Of a DNA stretch of 22,846 nt, positions 14,253 to 21,656 are shown piece by piece. Position 1 is the first letter of the stretch. Every line of letters starts with the position of its first letter. The notes beneath the pieces are model-generated. The model did not search any database. It worked only from the letters and a program-made list of their open reading frames with translations, and had not been told where the DNA came from. The DNA lies in the NCBI GenBank assembly GCA_905373785.1, contig CAJPUK010000018.1:1-22846 (forward strand). Direction: 5' to 3'. The position numbers and the translations under genes are program-made. The DNA is from an uncultured Johnsonella sp. Its GTDB lineage: Bacteria; Bacillota; Clostridia; Lachnospirales; Lachnospiraceae.

Positions 14253-14642
14253 TTATTTTCTTTCGTCAAGCACTATAGTTATGTGGCTCATTCTCTTTTC
14301 TATACGATATGCTCTACCCTGTGCTCTTGGTTTTACTCTCTTCATTATAGGACCTGTTCCTGCATAGCACTCCGCTATGTAAAGATTGTCCGCTGCCAAA
14401 TTGTTATTGTTCTCAGCATTTGCTATAGCTGACTTTAGCAGTTTTTCGATAAGACTTGAAGCATATCTGGGATTATACATAAGTATACCGAGCGCTTGTT
14501 CAACACTCTTACCTCTTATAGCATCCAATACAAAACATGCCTTCTGAACAGATACTCTCGCATAAGAAAGCTTTGCTGATGGTCTCTTATCCTTTACTGC
14601 ATTTCTTTCTCTTTTAATTTGGGATCTATGACCCTTTGCCAT
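14253..14642 (-). CDS. rplV: 50S ribosomal protein L22
   Basis: Protein whose hairpin lines the nascent-peptide exit tunnel. It shows ARVSVQKACFVLDAIRGKSVEQAL, the IANAENNNNLAADNLYIAECYAGTGPIMKRVKPRAQGRAYRIEKRMSHI tunnel segment, and ends TIVLDERK. Length 129 includes a basic N-terminal stretch (MAKGHRSQIKRERNAVKDKR) longer than in E. coli. The ATG at 14642 has AAAGGAGG upstream, supporting the longer start. Confidence 0.97.
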   Translation of the reverse strand: MAKGHRSQIKRERNAVKDKRPSAKLSYARVSVQKACFVLDAIRGKSVEQALGILMYNPRYASSLIEKLLKSAIANAENNNNLAADNLYIAECYAGTGPIMKRVKPRAQGRAYRIEKRMSHITIVLDERK

Positions 14643-14671
14643 GAGTGAAACCTCCTTTCAAACCTTTCTTA

Positions 14672-14950
14672 TTATCTTGATGCCTTCTTGTCATCTGATT
14701 TGTGGCCCCTATATGTTCTGGTAGCTACAAATTCGCCTAATTTATGTCCTACCATATCCTCTGTAACATATACAGGAATATGCTTTCTTCCGTCATGTAC
14801 CGCCATGGTATGCCCTACCATGCTAGGGAAAATAGTTGAACGACGAGACCAAGTCTTGATAACACTTTTCTGACCTGACTTGTTCAACTCATCAATCTTT
14901 TTAAGTAAGCTCGCATCTGCGAATGGTCCTTTTTTAAGTGAACGTGACAT
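14672..14950 (-). CDS. rpsS: 30S ribosomal protein S19
   Basis: Small-subunit head protein that binds 16S rRNA with S13. It begins MSRSLKKGPFADASLLKKI, with TWSRRSTIFPSMVGHTMAVHDGRKHIPVYVTEDMVGHKLGEF. It ends FVATRTYRGHKSDDKKASR. Length 92 is normal. GGGGGAG upstream of the ATG is the ribosome site. Confidence 0.98.
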   Translation of the reverse strand: MSRSLKKGPFADASLLKKIDELNKSGQKSVIKTWSRRSTIFPSMVGHTMAVHDGRKHIPVYVTEDMVGHKLGEFVATRTYRGHKSDDKKASR

Positions 14951-14961
14951 CTGTCTCCCCC

Positions 14962-15807
14962 TTATTTACTTCCCTTACCGTCTCTTCTTCTTACGATAAG
15001 TTTATTTGAATGTTTCTTCTTATTTCTTGTCTTAAGTCCAAGTGCAGGCTTGCCCCATGGAGTACATGGTGCAGGACGACCTATACCTGTCTTACCTTCA
15101 CCACCACCGTGCGGATGGTCGTTAGGGTTCATAACAGAACCACGAACTGTAGGTCTGATACCCATATGACGCTTTCTACCCGCCTTACCGATCTTGATAA
15201 GTGAATGTTCTCCGTTACCTACAACTCCTATTGTAGCTCTACAGCCTATAGGAACCATACGCATTTCTGTTGAAGGAAGACGAAGTGTTGCATACTTACC
15301 TTCCTTAGCCATAAGCTGAGCTGAGTTTCCTGCTGAACGAACAAGCTGTCCGCCCTTACCCGGAATAAGCTCTATATTATGTACCTGTGTACCTACCGGT
15401 ATAGCAGATAATGGAAGGCAGTTACCTACCTTAGCTTCTGCATGCTCACCGTTATTAACAACATTACCTACCTTAAGACCTTCAGGTGCTATGATATAAG
15501 CCTTAACTCCGTCGGCATATGCTATAAGAGCTATATTAGCCGATCTGTTAGGATCATACTCTATTGATAAAACCTTTGCAGGTATTCCGTCTTTTGAATT
15601 TCTCTTGAAATCTATAATTCTGTATTTTCTCTTAGCACCGCCGCCACGATGTCTAACTGTTATCTTTCCTTGATTGTTACGTCCTGCGTTCTTCTTAAGT
15701 GAAACCACTAAAGATTTCTCAGGCTTGCTCTTTGTGATCTCCACAAAGTCTGAACCTGTCATATTACGTCTGGACGGAGTATATGGTTTATATTTTTTAA
15801 TTCCCAT
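14962..15807 (-). CDS. rplB: 50S ribosomal protein L2
   Basis: Essential protein close to the peptidyl-transferase centre and the subunit interface. Landmarks are KNAGRNNQGKITVRHRGGGAKRKYRIIDFKR, GTQVHNIELIPGKGGQLVRSAG, and the signature MNPNDHPHGGGEGKTGIGRPAPCTPWGKPALG, which holds the conserved functional histidine. Length 281 is normal. AAAAGGAG precedes the ATG. The 75-base gap to rplW holds two small hairpins. Confidence 0.98.
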   Translation of the reverse strand: MGIKKYKPYTPSRRNMTGSDFVEITKSKPEKSLVVSLKKNAGRNNQGKITVRHRGGGAKRKYRIIDFKRNSKDGIPAKVLSIEYDPNRSANIALIAYADGVKAYIIAPEGLKVGNVVNNGEHAEAKVGNCLPLSAIPVGTQVHNIELIPGKGGQLVRSAGNSAQLMAKEGKYATLRLPSTEMRMVPIGCRATIGVVGNGEHSLIKIGKAGRKRHMGIRPTVRGSVMNPNDHPHGGGEGKTGIGRPAPCTPWGKPALGLKTRNKKKHSNKLIVRRRDGKGSK

Positions 15808-15828
15808 TATGTTCTCCTTTTCTTTATC

Positions 15829-15876
15829 ACGGTTTCAAACCGTATAATTGATGCAGATCAATATTTACTTCTGCAT
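15829..15876 (-). promoter_or_regulatory. Two small hairpins in the rplW-rplB gap
   Basis: On the transcript ATGCAGA (rc 15870-15876) pairs with TCTGCAT (rc 15851-15857) around 12 bases. The second is ACGGTT-TGA-AACCGT (rc 15829-15843), ending shortly before the rplB ribosome site. Neither has a U tract. Function unknown; possibly mRNA processing or translational control. Confidence 0.35.
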
Positions 15877-15882
15877 TAAAGC

Positions 15883-16182
15883 CTACAGTCCCTGGAACAA
15901 CTCTATTTCCTTGCTGTCCTCTTTAAGTTGTACTATAGCCTTCTTTCTCTTAGCTGTTTTACCGAATGTCATACCACGTCTCTTGGTCTTACCGTCCAAG
16001 TTCATGGTATTAACTTTCTCAACCTTGGTTCCGGGGAACATCTTTTCTACAGCTTCCTTTATCATGGTCTTGTTAGACTCCGGATGTACTAAGAAAGTAT
16101 ACTTCTTAGATGACATAGCTGCCATGCTTTTTTCTGTAATCACCGGCTTTAGGATTACATCATAGTATTGTATGTTTGCCAT
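15883..16182 (-). CDS. rplW: 50S ribosomal protein L23
   Basis: Exit-tunnel rim protein and docking point for trigger factor and SRP. It begins MANIQYYDVILKPVITEKSM, with KYTFLVHPESNKTMIKEAVEKMFPGTKVEKVNTMN and GKTKRRGMTFGKTAKRKKAIVQL. Length 99 is normal. Its ATG overlaps the rplD stop by one base (TAATG), so it is translationally coupled. Confidence 0.97.
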   Translation of the reverse strand: MANIQYYDVILKPVITEKSMAAMSSKKYTFLVHPESNKTMIKEAVEKMFPGTKVEKVNTMNLDGKTKRRGMTFGKTAKRKKAIVQLKEDSKEIELFQGL

Positions 16183-16802
16183 TATACATATACCTCCTCG
16201 ATAGTATTCACTGCTGCCTTAGAAGCAACTACTGTATTGTACTTTAATATATCGTAAACATTTATAGTATTAGGAGAAGCCGCCTTAACTCCTCTTAAGT
16301 TTCTTACAGAAAGAACTGTGTTGGTTTCACCGTTGGAAGCTACTACCAATGCCTTTGAAACCTTTAAGTTATCAAGAGTCTGACGCATCTTCTTGGTCTT
16401 GATCTCATCCATAGCAAAATCATCTACTACTATAAACTTGTTTTCCTTAACTCTGCTGCTAAGTGCTGACTTAAGTGCAAGTCTCTTTTCTTTCTTATTA
16501 AGATTGATTGTATAATCTCTTGGTGTCGGAGCAAATACTACTCCACCGCCCTTCCACTGCGGTGCACGGATAGAACCTTGTCTTGCATGACCTGTTCCCT
16601 TTTGTTTCCAAGGCTTTCTGCCTCCTCCACGTACTTCAGAACGTGTCTTTGCCTTTTGTGTACCCTGTCTTTTATTGGCAAGCTGTGCTACAACCGCCAT
16701 ATGTACAAGATGTTCATTTACTTCAACACCGAATATAGCATCGTTTAATTCTATATCTCCAACTTCTTTACCTTCAATATTGTATACAGATACTTTAGCC
16801 AT
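16182..16802 (-). CDS. rplD: 50S ribosomal protein L4
   Basis: Exit-tunnel protein and, in E. coli, the feedback regulator of the S10 operon. It has KTRSEVRGGGRKPWKQKGTGHARQGSIRAPQWKGGGVVFAPTPRDY, the tunnel-loop signature, and a normal C-terminal domain with NLRGVKAASPNTINVYDILKY. Length 206 is normal. AGGAGG precedes the ATG. Whether this L4 acts on the folded rpsJ leader here is untested. Confidence 0.98.
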   Translation of the reverse strand: MAKVSVYNIEGKEVGDIELNDAIFGVEVNEHLVHMAVVAQLANKRQGTQKAKTRSEVRGGGRKPWKQKGTGHARQGSIRAPQWKGGGVVFAPTPRDYTINLNKKEKRLALKSALSSRVKENKFIVVDDFAMDEIKTKKMRQTLDNLKVSKALVVASNGETNTVLSVRNLRGVKAASPNTINVYDILKYNTVVASKAAVNTIEEVYV

Positions 16803-16827
16803 TGTGCAATCCTCCTTTCTGTAAAGA

Positions 16828-17508
16828 TTAGGCCTTAGCCTTCACTGATTCTTTTAATGTAACTAATGCTTTCTTAGAACCCGGTACTGCACCTTTTACT
16901 AAGATTAAGTTTTTCTCTACATCTACCTGCACTACTTCAAGATTTAATGTGCTGACCTTCTTTGCACCCATCTGTCCCGGCATTCCCTTGCCCTTAAATA
17001 CTCGGCTTGGTGATGATGTTGAACCGTTAGATCCTTGATGACGATGGAACTTTGAACCGTGTGCCATAGGTCCTCTGTGCTGACCGTGTCTTTTAATAGC
17101 ACCTTGGAATCCCTTACCTTTTGATATCGCACTTGCATCAACCTTATCTCCCACCTGGAAGATATCAGCCTTAATCTCATCCTTTACTGAGTACTCACTT
17201 GCATTATCAAACTTGAACTCTCTTACAAATCTTCCTACCGGATAATACTCTCTTTTGCCTTCATTCTTCTTAACAACCAACTTTTCAATGCCTGCTTTTT
17301 CCAAATGACCTTTTCTAGCCTTATTTACCAATTTTGTACGTATCTGTCCATAAGCTATCTGTACTGCCTGATAGCCGTCATTTTCCTCGGTCTTAACCTG
17401 TGTAACCACACAAGGACCTGCAGAAAGTACTGTTACCGGTACAAGCACTCCGGCTTCATTAAACACCTGAGTCATGCCAACTTTTCTTGTAAGTATAGCC
17501 TTTTTCAT
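16828..17508 (-). CDS. rplC: 50S ribosomal protein L3
   Basis: Early assembly protein whose loop reaches the peptidyl-transferase centre. It begins MKKAILTRKVGMTQVFNEAG and has GFQGAIKRHGQHRGPMAHGSKFHRHQGSNG, then KGKGMPGQMGAKKVSTLNLEV. Length 226 is a little longer than E. coli L3 (209), because of a central stretch around KKNEGKREYYPVGRFVREF. GGAGG precedes the ATG. The 56-base gap to rpsJ contains a GAGCAT-TGAT-ATGCTC hairpin (rc 17535-17550). Confidence 0.98.
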   Translation of the reverse strand: MKKAILTRKVGMTQVFNEAGVLVPVTVLSAGPCVVTQVKTEENDGYQAVQIAYGQIRTKLVNKARKGHLEKAGIEKLVVKKNEGKREYYPVGRFVREFKFDNASEYSVKDEIKADIFQVGDKVDASAISKGKGFQGAIKRHGQHRGPMAHGSKFHRHQGSNGSTSSPSRVFKGKGMPGQMGAKKVSTLNLEVVQVDVEKNLILVKGAVPGSKKALVTLKESVKAKA

Positions 17509-17564
17509 TTTTATTCCTCCATTTTTCTACAGCGGAGCATATCAATGCTCATCCTAGAGCAGGA

Positions 17565-17882
17565 TTATCTACTCTTCATTTTTAATTCTATATGTACTCC
17601 TACCGGTGCCTCAAGACGTGATAAAGCATCAACCGTCTTTTGGTTAGGTGTAAGCACATCAATCAGTCTCTTATGAGTTCTTTGCTCAAACTGCTCACGT
17701 GAGTCCTTATATTTGTGAACCGCACGGAGTATTGTAACTACCTCTTTCTTGGTAGGCAGCGGCACCGGACCCGAAACCTTAGCACCTGCCTTCTTAACTG
17801 TGTCAACTATCTTAAGAGCACAGCTATCAAGCAGTTGGTGGTCGTACGCCTTTAGTATAATTCTCATAACTTGACTTGCCAT
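17565..17882 (-). CDS. rpsJ: 30S ribosomal protein S10
   Basis: First gene of the cluster; small-subunit head protein, also the NusE partner in antitermination. It has IILKAYDHQLLDSCALKIVDTVKKAGAKVSGPVPLPTKKEVVTILR and KDSREQFEQRTHKRLIDVL. Length 105 is normal. The ATG has AAGGAGG eleven bases upstream. It is preceded by a leader of about 240 bases with a sigma-A promoter at its far end. Confidence 0.98.
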   Translation of the reverse strand: MASQVMRIILKAYDHQLLDSCALKIVDTVKKAGAKVSGPVPLPTKKEVVTILRAVHKYKDSREQFEQRTHKRLIDVLTPNQKTVDALSRLEAPVGVHIELKMKSR

Positions 17883-18123
17883 AAAAAAAGTCGCCTCCTT
17901 TTCGTACTTTTATACAAAGTTCGACAAGCGGTGACTGTACACATCTCCGTGTGTGTCATATTAACTACACACGAAAATACCACATAGTGGTATCCTTTGC
18001 TGTTGTTTGTACAGTGACTTGTCGCCAGTTTTTGTAACATGACCTTCGCTCCACACAAAACCTATGCCCTATTATTCGGTATAGCAACCTGTGTTTCATA
18101 GCTATCAATGTCACAGCCCGAAT
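17883..18123 (-). promoter_or_regulatory. Structured 5' leader of the S10 operon
   Basis: About 235 bases between the promoter and rpsJ. A long-range stem closes bases 17922-18024. CGACAAG (rc 18018-18024) pairs with CTTGTCG (rc 17922-17928), and ACTGTACA (rc 18008-18015) pairs with TGTACAGT (rc 17934-17941), with an unequal internal loop between. Inside lie hairpins ATACCAC-TAT-GTGGTAT (rc 17977-17993) and CGTGTGT...ACACACG (rc 17948-17973). The folding is seen in sequence; a role as L4-type or other autoregulatory leader is inferred. I see no long open frame with a ribosome site in it. Confidence 0.65.
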
Positions 18124-18190
18124 ATATTATCATAGATTTTAAGCTAACGCAAGAGGAGTTTAAAATTTTTTTTATTTTTTACTTTTATTA
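18124..18190 (-). promoter_or_regulatory. Main promoter of the S10-spc-alpha cluster with UP-like element
   Basis: On the minus strand -35 TTGCGT (rc 18147-18152), 17-base spacer, -10 TAATAT (rc 18124-18129), with TGA just before it as extended -10. Immediately upstream is a long A/T tract (AAAAAATAAAAAAAATTTT, about rc 18161-18190), like the UP elements of ribosomal promoters. Predicted start of transcription is near 18117. Confidence 0.75.
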
Positions 18191-18284
18191 ATGAACTGTC
18201 TAAACTGTATCGATGCATAAATCAATTATCCTAAGAATACAATCCGCGGTGTTGGAATAGACCAAACTTTTTATACTTTAAAAT

Positions 18285-18315
18285 AAAAGAGCAACCTCCT
18301 TTCGGCTGCTCTTTT
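18285..18315 (-). terminator. Rho-independent terminator after the first wall-binding-repeat gene
   Basis: AAAAGAGCA (18285-18293) and TGCTCTTTT (18307-18315) form a 9-bp stem. On the minus strand it is followed by ATTTTAAAG and lies 45 bases after the stop at 18361. On the plus strand it is also U-flanked, so it may work both ways and insulate the ribosomal promoter. Between it and that promoter (18191-18284) I see nothing else. Confidence 0.75.
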
Positions 18316-18360
18316 CGTTTTCCTCAGATTATAAATATATGTATCAACATCTGTTGCAGT

Positions 18361-19020
18361 CTATGAAACATTTTCAGACATATCCTCAACCTTATCAAAA
18401 AAACCTACAAAACCTATAAACTCTTCACCGGAGTTAAATATGCTGTTGTCTTTGATCACTATCCTGTCACCCTCATAAACAAACTTAACATAATCATCAT
18501 TACTTCCGTATGCAATATATTCATTACCGTTCTTGGACTTTACTACTCCGGTAAATCTACCTGAATAGTATGGGTCGATAGGGGTTGTGATCTCTAAATC
18601 TATATAATCCTCACCGCTTCCGCTATACCAGCCCACTGTAAGCTCTGTAGTTATACCATTGTCATCATGACGTTTATATGTACCGTATATCCAATTTTGC
18701 CTGAATTCACCCATCCTTCTTGCTCTTGTCATGGTTTGTATTCTACCGCCATCTACCCACTTACCGTCAGTATCAACATAGTAGCCGTCCGGGGTGCGTC
18801 CGTTAGTGACCGGATACCCTCTTGAATCGAAGTAATAACACTCGGATACTTCGTCACCGTTGCCATCTATCCATAGCCACTTTGAACTCGGGTATGATCC
18901 GTTATAATATCTGTACCACCAGCTACCGCTGTCTGTTGTCCATACACCTGCAAATGCATTCAAAGCAAATACACATGACAACACCAAGGATAAGACAAAT
19001 ACTCTTCTTAAAATTTTTAT
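18361..19020 (-). CDS. Secreted protein with N-terminal wall-binding repeat; start codon apparently ATA
   Basis: The frame from 19020 reads (ATA)KILRRVFVLSLVLSCVFALNAFAG, a complete signal peptide with positive n-region and AFA cleavage motif. Next comes a wall-binding repeat block: GSWWYRYYNGSYPSSKWLWI, DGNGDEVSECYYFDSRGYPV, DGYYVDTDGKWVDGG. The last roughly 130 residues are rich in beta-type sequence (TELTVGWYSGSGEDYIDLEI, GRFTGVVKSKNGNEYIAYGS), perhaps lipocalin-like, but I do not recognise the family. AAGGAG is ten bases before the ATA, so this codon is where ATG would be. The nearest in-frame accepted start is TTG at 18987, which would cut off the charged part of the signal peptide. It could be a true rare start, a start-codon mutation or a sequencing error. 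With ATA the length is 219, identical to the next gene. Confidence 0.7.
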   Translation of the reverse strand: MKILRRVFVLSLVLSCVFALNAFAGVWTTDSGSWWYRYYNGSYPSSKWLWIDGNGDEVSECYYFDSRGYPVTNGRTPDGYYVDTDGKWVDGGRIQTMTRARRMGEFRQNWIYGTYKRHDDNGITTELTVGWYSGSGEDYIDLEITTPIDPYYSGRFTGVVKSKNGNEYIAYGSNDDYVKFVYEGDRIVIKDNSIFNSGEEFIGFVGFFDKVEDMSENVS

Positions 19021-19051
19021 GCTATATAATCTCCTTTCTTATCGAAAATTT

Positions 19052-19080
19052 TTATTAATCAAAAATATTCATGTTATCAA
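19052..19080 (-). promoter_or_regulatory. Possible promoter for the first wall-binding-repeat gene
   Basis: TTGATA (rc 19075-19080) is 17 bases from TAATAA (rc 19052-19057), and the ribosome site follows about 20 bases later. The -35 is good but the -10 is weak. Confidence 0.35.
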
Positions 19081-19157
19081 ACCGTCACTATACGACTGTA
19101 AAATAATAACGATCATAGTAAAATTATCAGCCGCACTTATGCAAAGTTATGACCCGG

Positions 19158-19817
19158 TTATTGAACAACACCGGCACCGTATGCCCTGATACGTCCGAAA
19201 GGTACTTCCAGATCGGTAGGATCGTAAGCTTGGCTGAAATCAAAGCTTAGTGTAACTCTTTGTCCGTTACGACCTGCAAGATCATCTCTTCCGGGCAAAT
19301 ATACTTCTTGTACATCCTGAACAAAACAATTAGTACCGTCTCCGGACATTATATTGATCTTCCTTGTTCGGTCGAAATGAAAAAGCACCAGATAACCTGA
19401 TTGATATGTACGATACTCTGCCGGCACTTTATCCCTATTTTGCATATCCTCATAAGATAAAGCCTCTATAGTTCCGCTGATATCAACATGTCCCGGATTA
19501 TTGATATGGTCTATCATATCACCAACATAAATCCTTACCACCTGACCGTTATCCACCCACATACCGTCGCTGTTTAATCTGTAACCGTCTACGAAATCAT
19601 TTAGGATACAATACCCGTTTTCATTAAAATAGTAACACTCCGCATAGCCGTCACCGTTACTGTCTATCCATTGCCATGCATTAACAGGCCATTTACCGTC
19701 TCCTCTAAGATACCACCAACCTACATTATCACGTACCCATAAGCCTCCGGCAAATGCAGTCCCAGTTGTCAAAACGGTAAATACAAAAACACACAAAAAA
19801 ATCTTAAAACTTTTCAT
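19158..19817 (-). CDS. Secreted protein with N-terminal wall-binding repeat, paralogue of the neighbour
   Basis: 219 residues. Signal peptide MKSFKIFLCVFVFTVLTTGTAFAGG, then LWVRDNVGWWYLRGDGKWPV, NAWQWIDSNGDGYAECYYFN, NGYCILNDFVDGYRLNSDGMWVDNG, the same repeat plan as the gene at 18361-19020. The C-terminal 120 residues (VDISGTIEALSYEDM, SGYLVLFHFDRTRKINIMSG, GQRVTLSFDFSQAYD) look beta-rich and do not resemble the neighbour's C-terminus. I do not recognise the domain. The frame is open 43 codons further upstream, but AAAGGAGG precedes the ATG at 19817 and the signal peptide starts there. Binding to teichoic acid or peptidoglycan through the repeat is family knowledge for choline-binding-type repeats and is inferred here. 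Confidence 0.88.
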   Translation of the reverse strand: MKSFKIFLCVFVFTVLTTGTAFAGGLWVRDNVGWWYLRGDGKWPVNAWQWIDSNGDGYAECYYFNENGYCILNDFVDGYRLNSDGMWVDNGQVVRIYVGDMIDHINNPGHVDISGTIEALSYEDMQNRDKVPAEYRTYQSGYLVLFHFDRTRKINIMSGDGTNCFVQDVQEVYLPGRDDLAGRNGQRVTLSFDFSQAYDPTDLEVPFGRIRAYGAGVVQ

Positions 19818-20259
19818 AATACCTCCTTTCTTATTGAATGCTGCTACGATTTTAATAAACATAAAACAAAGATCTTCAACATTAAGATTCCGAATAAAAT
19901 TCCTCGCTTTATCTTTACTTAAGTCTAAAGTATACTCTTTCGGCATAAAAATCTATTACCCAATGAATAATCTTCTTTGAAAAATCCTAATGGTATTCAA
20001 TGAATAAGAACAACTTGCACAAAAAGGGCAGTGTGCTTTTATGCAAATTGTATAGGAAGATTCCTGATCACAGTATTAATATTAATTGTAGCAGCTACCG
20101 TGAAATATATTATCCAATTCCGGTTTTAGGGGTTAATTTTGTTTTTCTTTTAATCATATTTGAAATATTATACACAAATGTAGCATAATTATATATAAAC
20201 GGTGATTTTTTATTAGTTTTTTGTAAGAAATATTCAAATCTATTTTATACTATTCTTTA

Positions 20260-20288
20260 TTGAACCCCTTACTTTGGGATGTTATAAT
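20260..20288 (+). promoter_or_regulatory. Strong sigma-A promoter for the plus-strand wall-binding protein
   Basis: TTGAAC (20260-20265), 17-base spacer, TATAAT (20283-20288), with TGT directly before the -10 (extended -10). Predicted leader of about 85 bases before the ATG at 20380. Confidence 0.8.
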
Positions 20289-20321
20289 TTCCCGGTGACT
20301 AATTATTGTTTTCTTTTTATC

Positions 20322-20357
20322 AAGTAAGAATAAAGTTTGTGATATTCTTTCTTACTT
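20322..20357 (+). promoter_or_regulatory. Hairpin in the leader of the plus-strand wall-binding protein gene
   Basis: AAGTAAGAA (20322-20330) pairs with TTCTTACTT (20349-20357) around an 18-base loop and ends about ten bases before the GGAAAGGAG ribosome site. It may protect the mRNA or modulate translation; no U tract, so not a terminator. Confidence 0.4.
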
Positions 20358-20379
20358 TATAAAATCGGAAAGGAGTACT

Positions 20380-21246
20380 ATGAAAAAGATTATATTAACT
20401 GCGGCATTCTCCGTTATTATGTGTTTTGAGGCTCTGGCTTTTACTTCCAATAATCCGGAAGTCACAATTAAAAGCGGTGACACAGGAAGAACATACACAT
20501 GGACTTCTCCGCTCGGAACCGAGATCACCATGCCTGTTATTACCAAGGATGCGATTATAAGTATAGCTAAGGAAGATGATGAAAAATATGCCGAATCATA
20601 TTTTTATGATCCTTCGGGTGCGATTACACAAAGTAAAAATAAGATTATGTTCGGTTACAAAAATTCCGCCTTTGCCATCGCTTCTTTATCCTTGTACAAG
20701 CAGACGGATTATTCACCTATAAATATGAGCCATTATAATTACGACGATAAGATATTAACACTTAACAGAAGAGGATACCAAGGGCAGGATGTTATTATAG
20801 GTTTCTATAAAAATATATTGCCACGCAATAAGGTTAGAGGATGGGACTTTGAAGGTGCTCAATTTACGGAAGAAAATGCAGACAGAGTAGGATACTTCTA
20901 TGTTGACATGAGCGGCTCGGCTCCTGCACAGTCTGCACAGTCACAAGGCTGGGAAAGCAGTGACAGAGGCTGGAAATACAAAGACAGCAACGGAAGTTTT
21001 ATATCTGACAACTGGAAACAAATAGACGGTATCTGGTATTTCTTTGACGGCGAAGGATATATGGTCACAAGCTGGAGACAGATAAACGGAACTTGGTACT
21101 TCTTTAATGATAAAGGCGCTATGATCACAGGCTGGGTTCAAGTCGGCAATGATTGGTACTTCATGAACACTTCAGGAGCTATGTTGAGCAATACCACCAC
21201 TGCTGACGGCTATAGGCTTGATGCCTCAGGAAAATGGTTAAAATAG
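20380..21246 (+). CDS. Secreted protein with novel N-terminal domain and C-terminal wall-binding repeats
   Basis: 288 residues. Signal peptide about 1-20 (MKKIILTAAFSVIMCFEALA). Residues about 21-178 are a domain I do not recognise (SGDTGRTYTWTSPLGTEITM, SYFYDPSGAITQSKNKIMFG). A short Ser/Ala/Gln linker spans 179-189. Residues 190-288 are choline-binding-type repeats: GWKYKDSNGSFISDNWKQID, GIWYFFDGEGYMVTSWRQIN, GTWYFFNDKGAMITGWVQVG, NDWYFMNTSGAMLS, ending DGYRLDASGKWLK. That last motif is shared with the two minus genes. The ATG has AAAGGAG upstream, a strong promoter and a clear terminator, so it is a single-gene unit. It probably sits on the cell wall; its partner is unknown. Confidence 0.9.
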   Translation: MKKIILTAAFSVIMCFEALAFTSNNPEVTIKSGDTGRTYTWTSPLGTEITMPVITKDAIISIAKEDDEKYAESYFYDPSGAITQSKNKIMFGYKNSAFAIASLSLYKQTDYSPINMSHYNYDDKILTLNRRGYQGQDVIIGFYKNILPRNKVRGWDFEGAQFTEENADRVGYFYVDMSGSAPAQSAQSQGWESSDRGWKYKDSNGSFISDNWKQIDGIWYFFDGEGYMVTSWRQINGTWYFFNDKGAMITGWVQVGNDWYFMNTSGAMLSNTTTADGYRLDASGKWLK

Positions 21247-21656
21247 TCATTTGATCTAAAATAAAAAAGCAACTTGAAATGTAACTTTCGAGTCTCGAAT
21301 GATCGAGGATAATGCGTTACATTGAAAGTTGCTTTTTCGTGTCTTTATAAGAGTCAGATCAAAAAACTTATCAATCACTTTATTTAAAAGCCTTTTTGAT
21401 TTTTATAAAATACATTTTGATCTCATTAAATATTCTAATTATAATAAGTGATATACCTATAATAAATAAACTTTCTATAGCATTTACAAAGCAATTATTG
21501 AATCGGGATAATTTTATATACGGGTCTTTGACAGTTTGCTAATAAAAAAATAGCTTCTAAGCCTTATATATACGCTATTTATAAGATAAAATATTTCGTT
21601 TTATAATATAGTATTTTATAGTATTATATGCTATAATAAGCTTTGGAGGTGTTTTT
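21247..21656. other. Intergenic region with terminator and left flank of the IS element
   Basis: 410 bases. The first 91 hold the terminator described separately. The rest is very AT-rich. An extended -10 TGCTATAAT (21629-21637) with a poor -35 lies 20 bases before the transposase start and is its likely promoter. The terminal inverted repeat of the IS should lie here but cannot be delimited without the right end. Confidence 0.55.
21264..21337 (+). terminator. Long-stem terminator after the plus-strand wall-binding protein
   Basis: Two 22-base arms (21264-21285 and 21316-21337) pair over 12 bp and 8 bp, interrupted only by a GA opposite GA. The 30-base loop holds a further CTCGA-ATGA-TCGAG hairpin. 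The 3' arm ends in GCTTTTT. It begins 18 bases after the stop. The arms are symmetrical, so it could also stop transcription from the right. Confidence 0.8.

Larger units (their letters stand above)
19818..20379. other. Divergent intergenic region between two wall-protein genes
   Basis: 562 bases. On the right it holds the plus-strand promoter at 20260-20288 and a leader hairpin at 20322-20357. The left part is AT-rich. It contains a 43-codon in-frame extension of the minus gene (to 19946) and a 62-codon plus frame (20000-20188). Neither has a ribosome site or recognisable protein, so I treat both as non-coding. Confidence 0.6.

Noticed and set aside
17864..18058. Small protein gene overlapping the rpsJ start on minus
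   Set aside because: TTG start, no ribosome site, and the frame runs through the paired arms of the leader and into rpsJ out of frame.
19818..19946. N-terminal extension of the wall-binding protein at 19158-19817
   Set aside because: The signal peptide and SD both place the start at 19817; the extension has no ribosome site and would bury the signal peptide.
20000..20188. 62-residue plus-strand protein gene
   Set aside because: No ribosome site, AT-rich intergenic composition and no recognisable motif.
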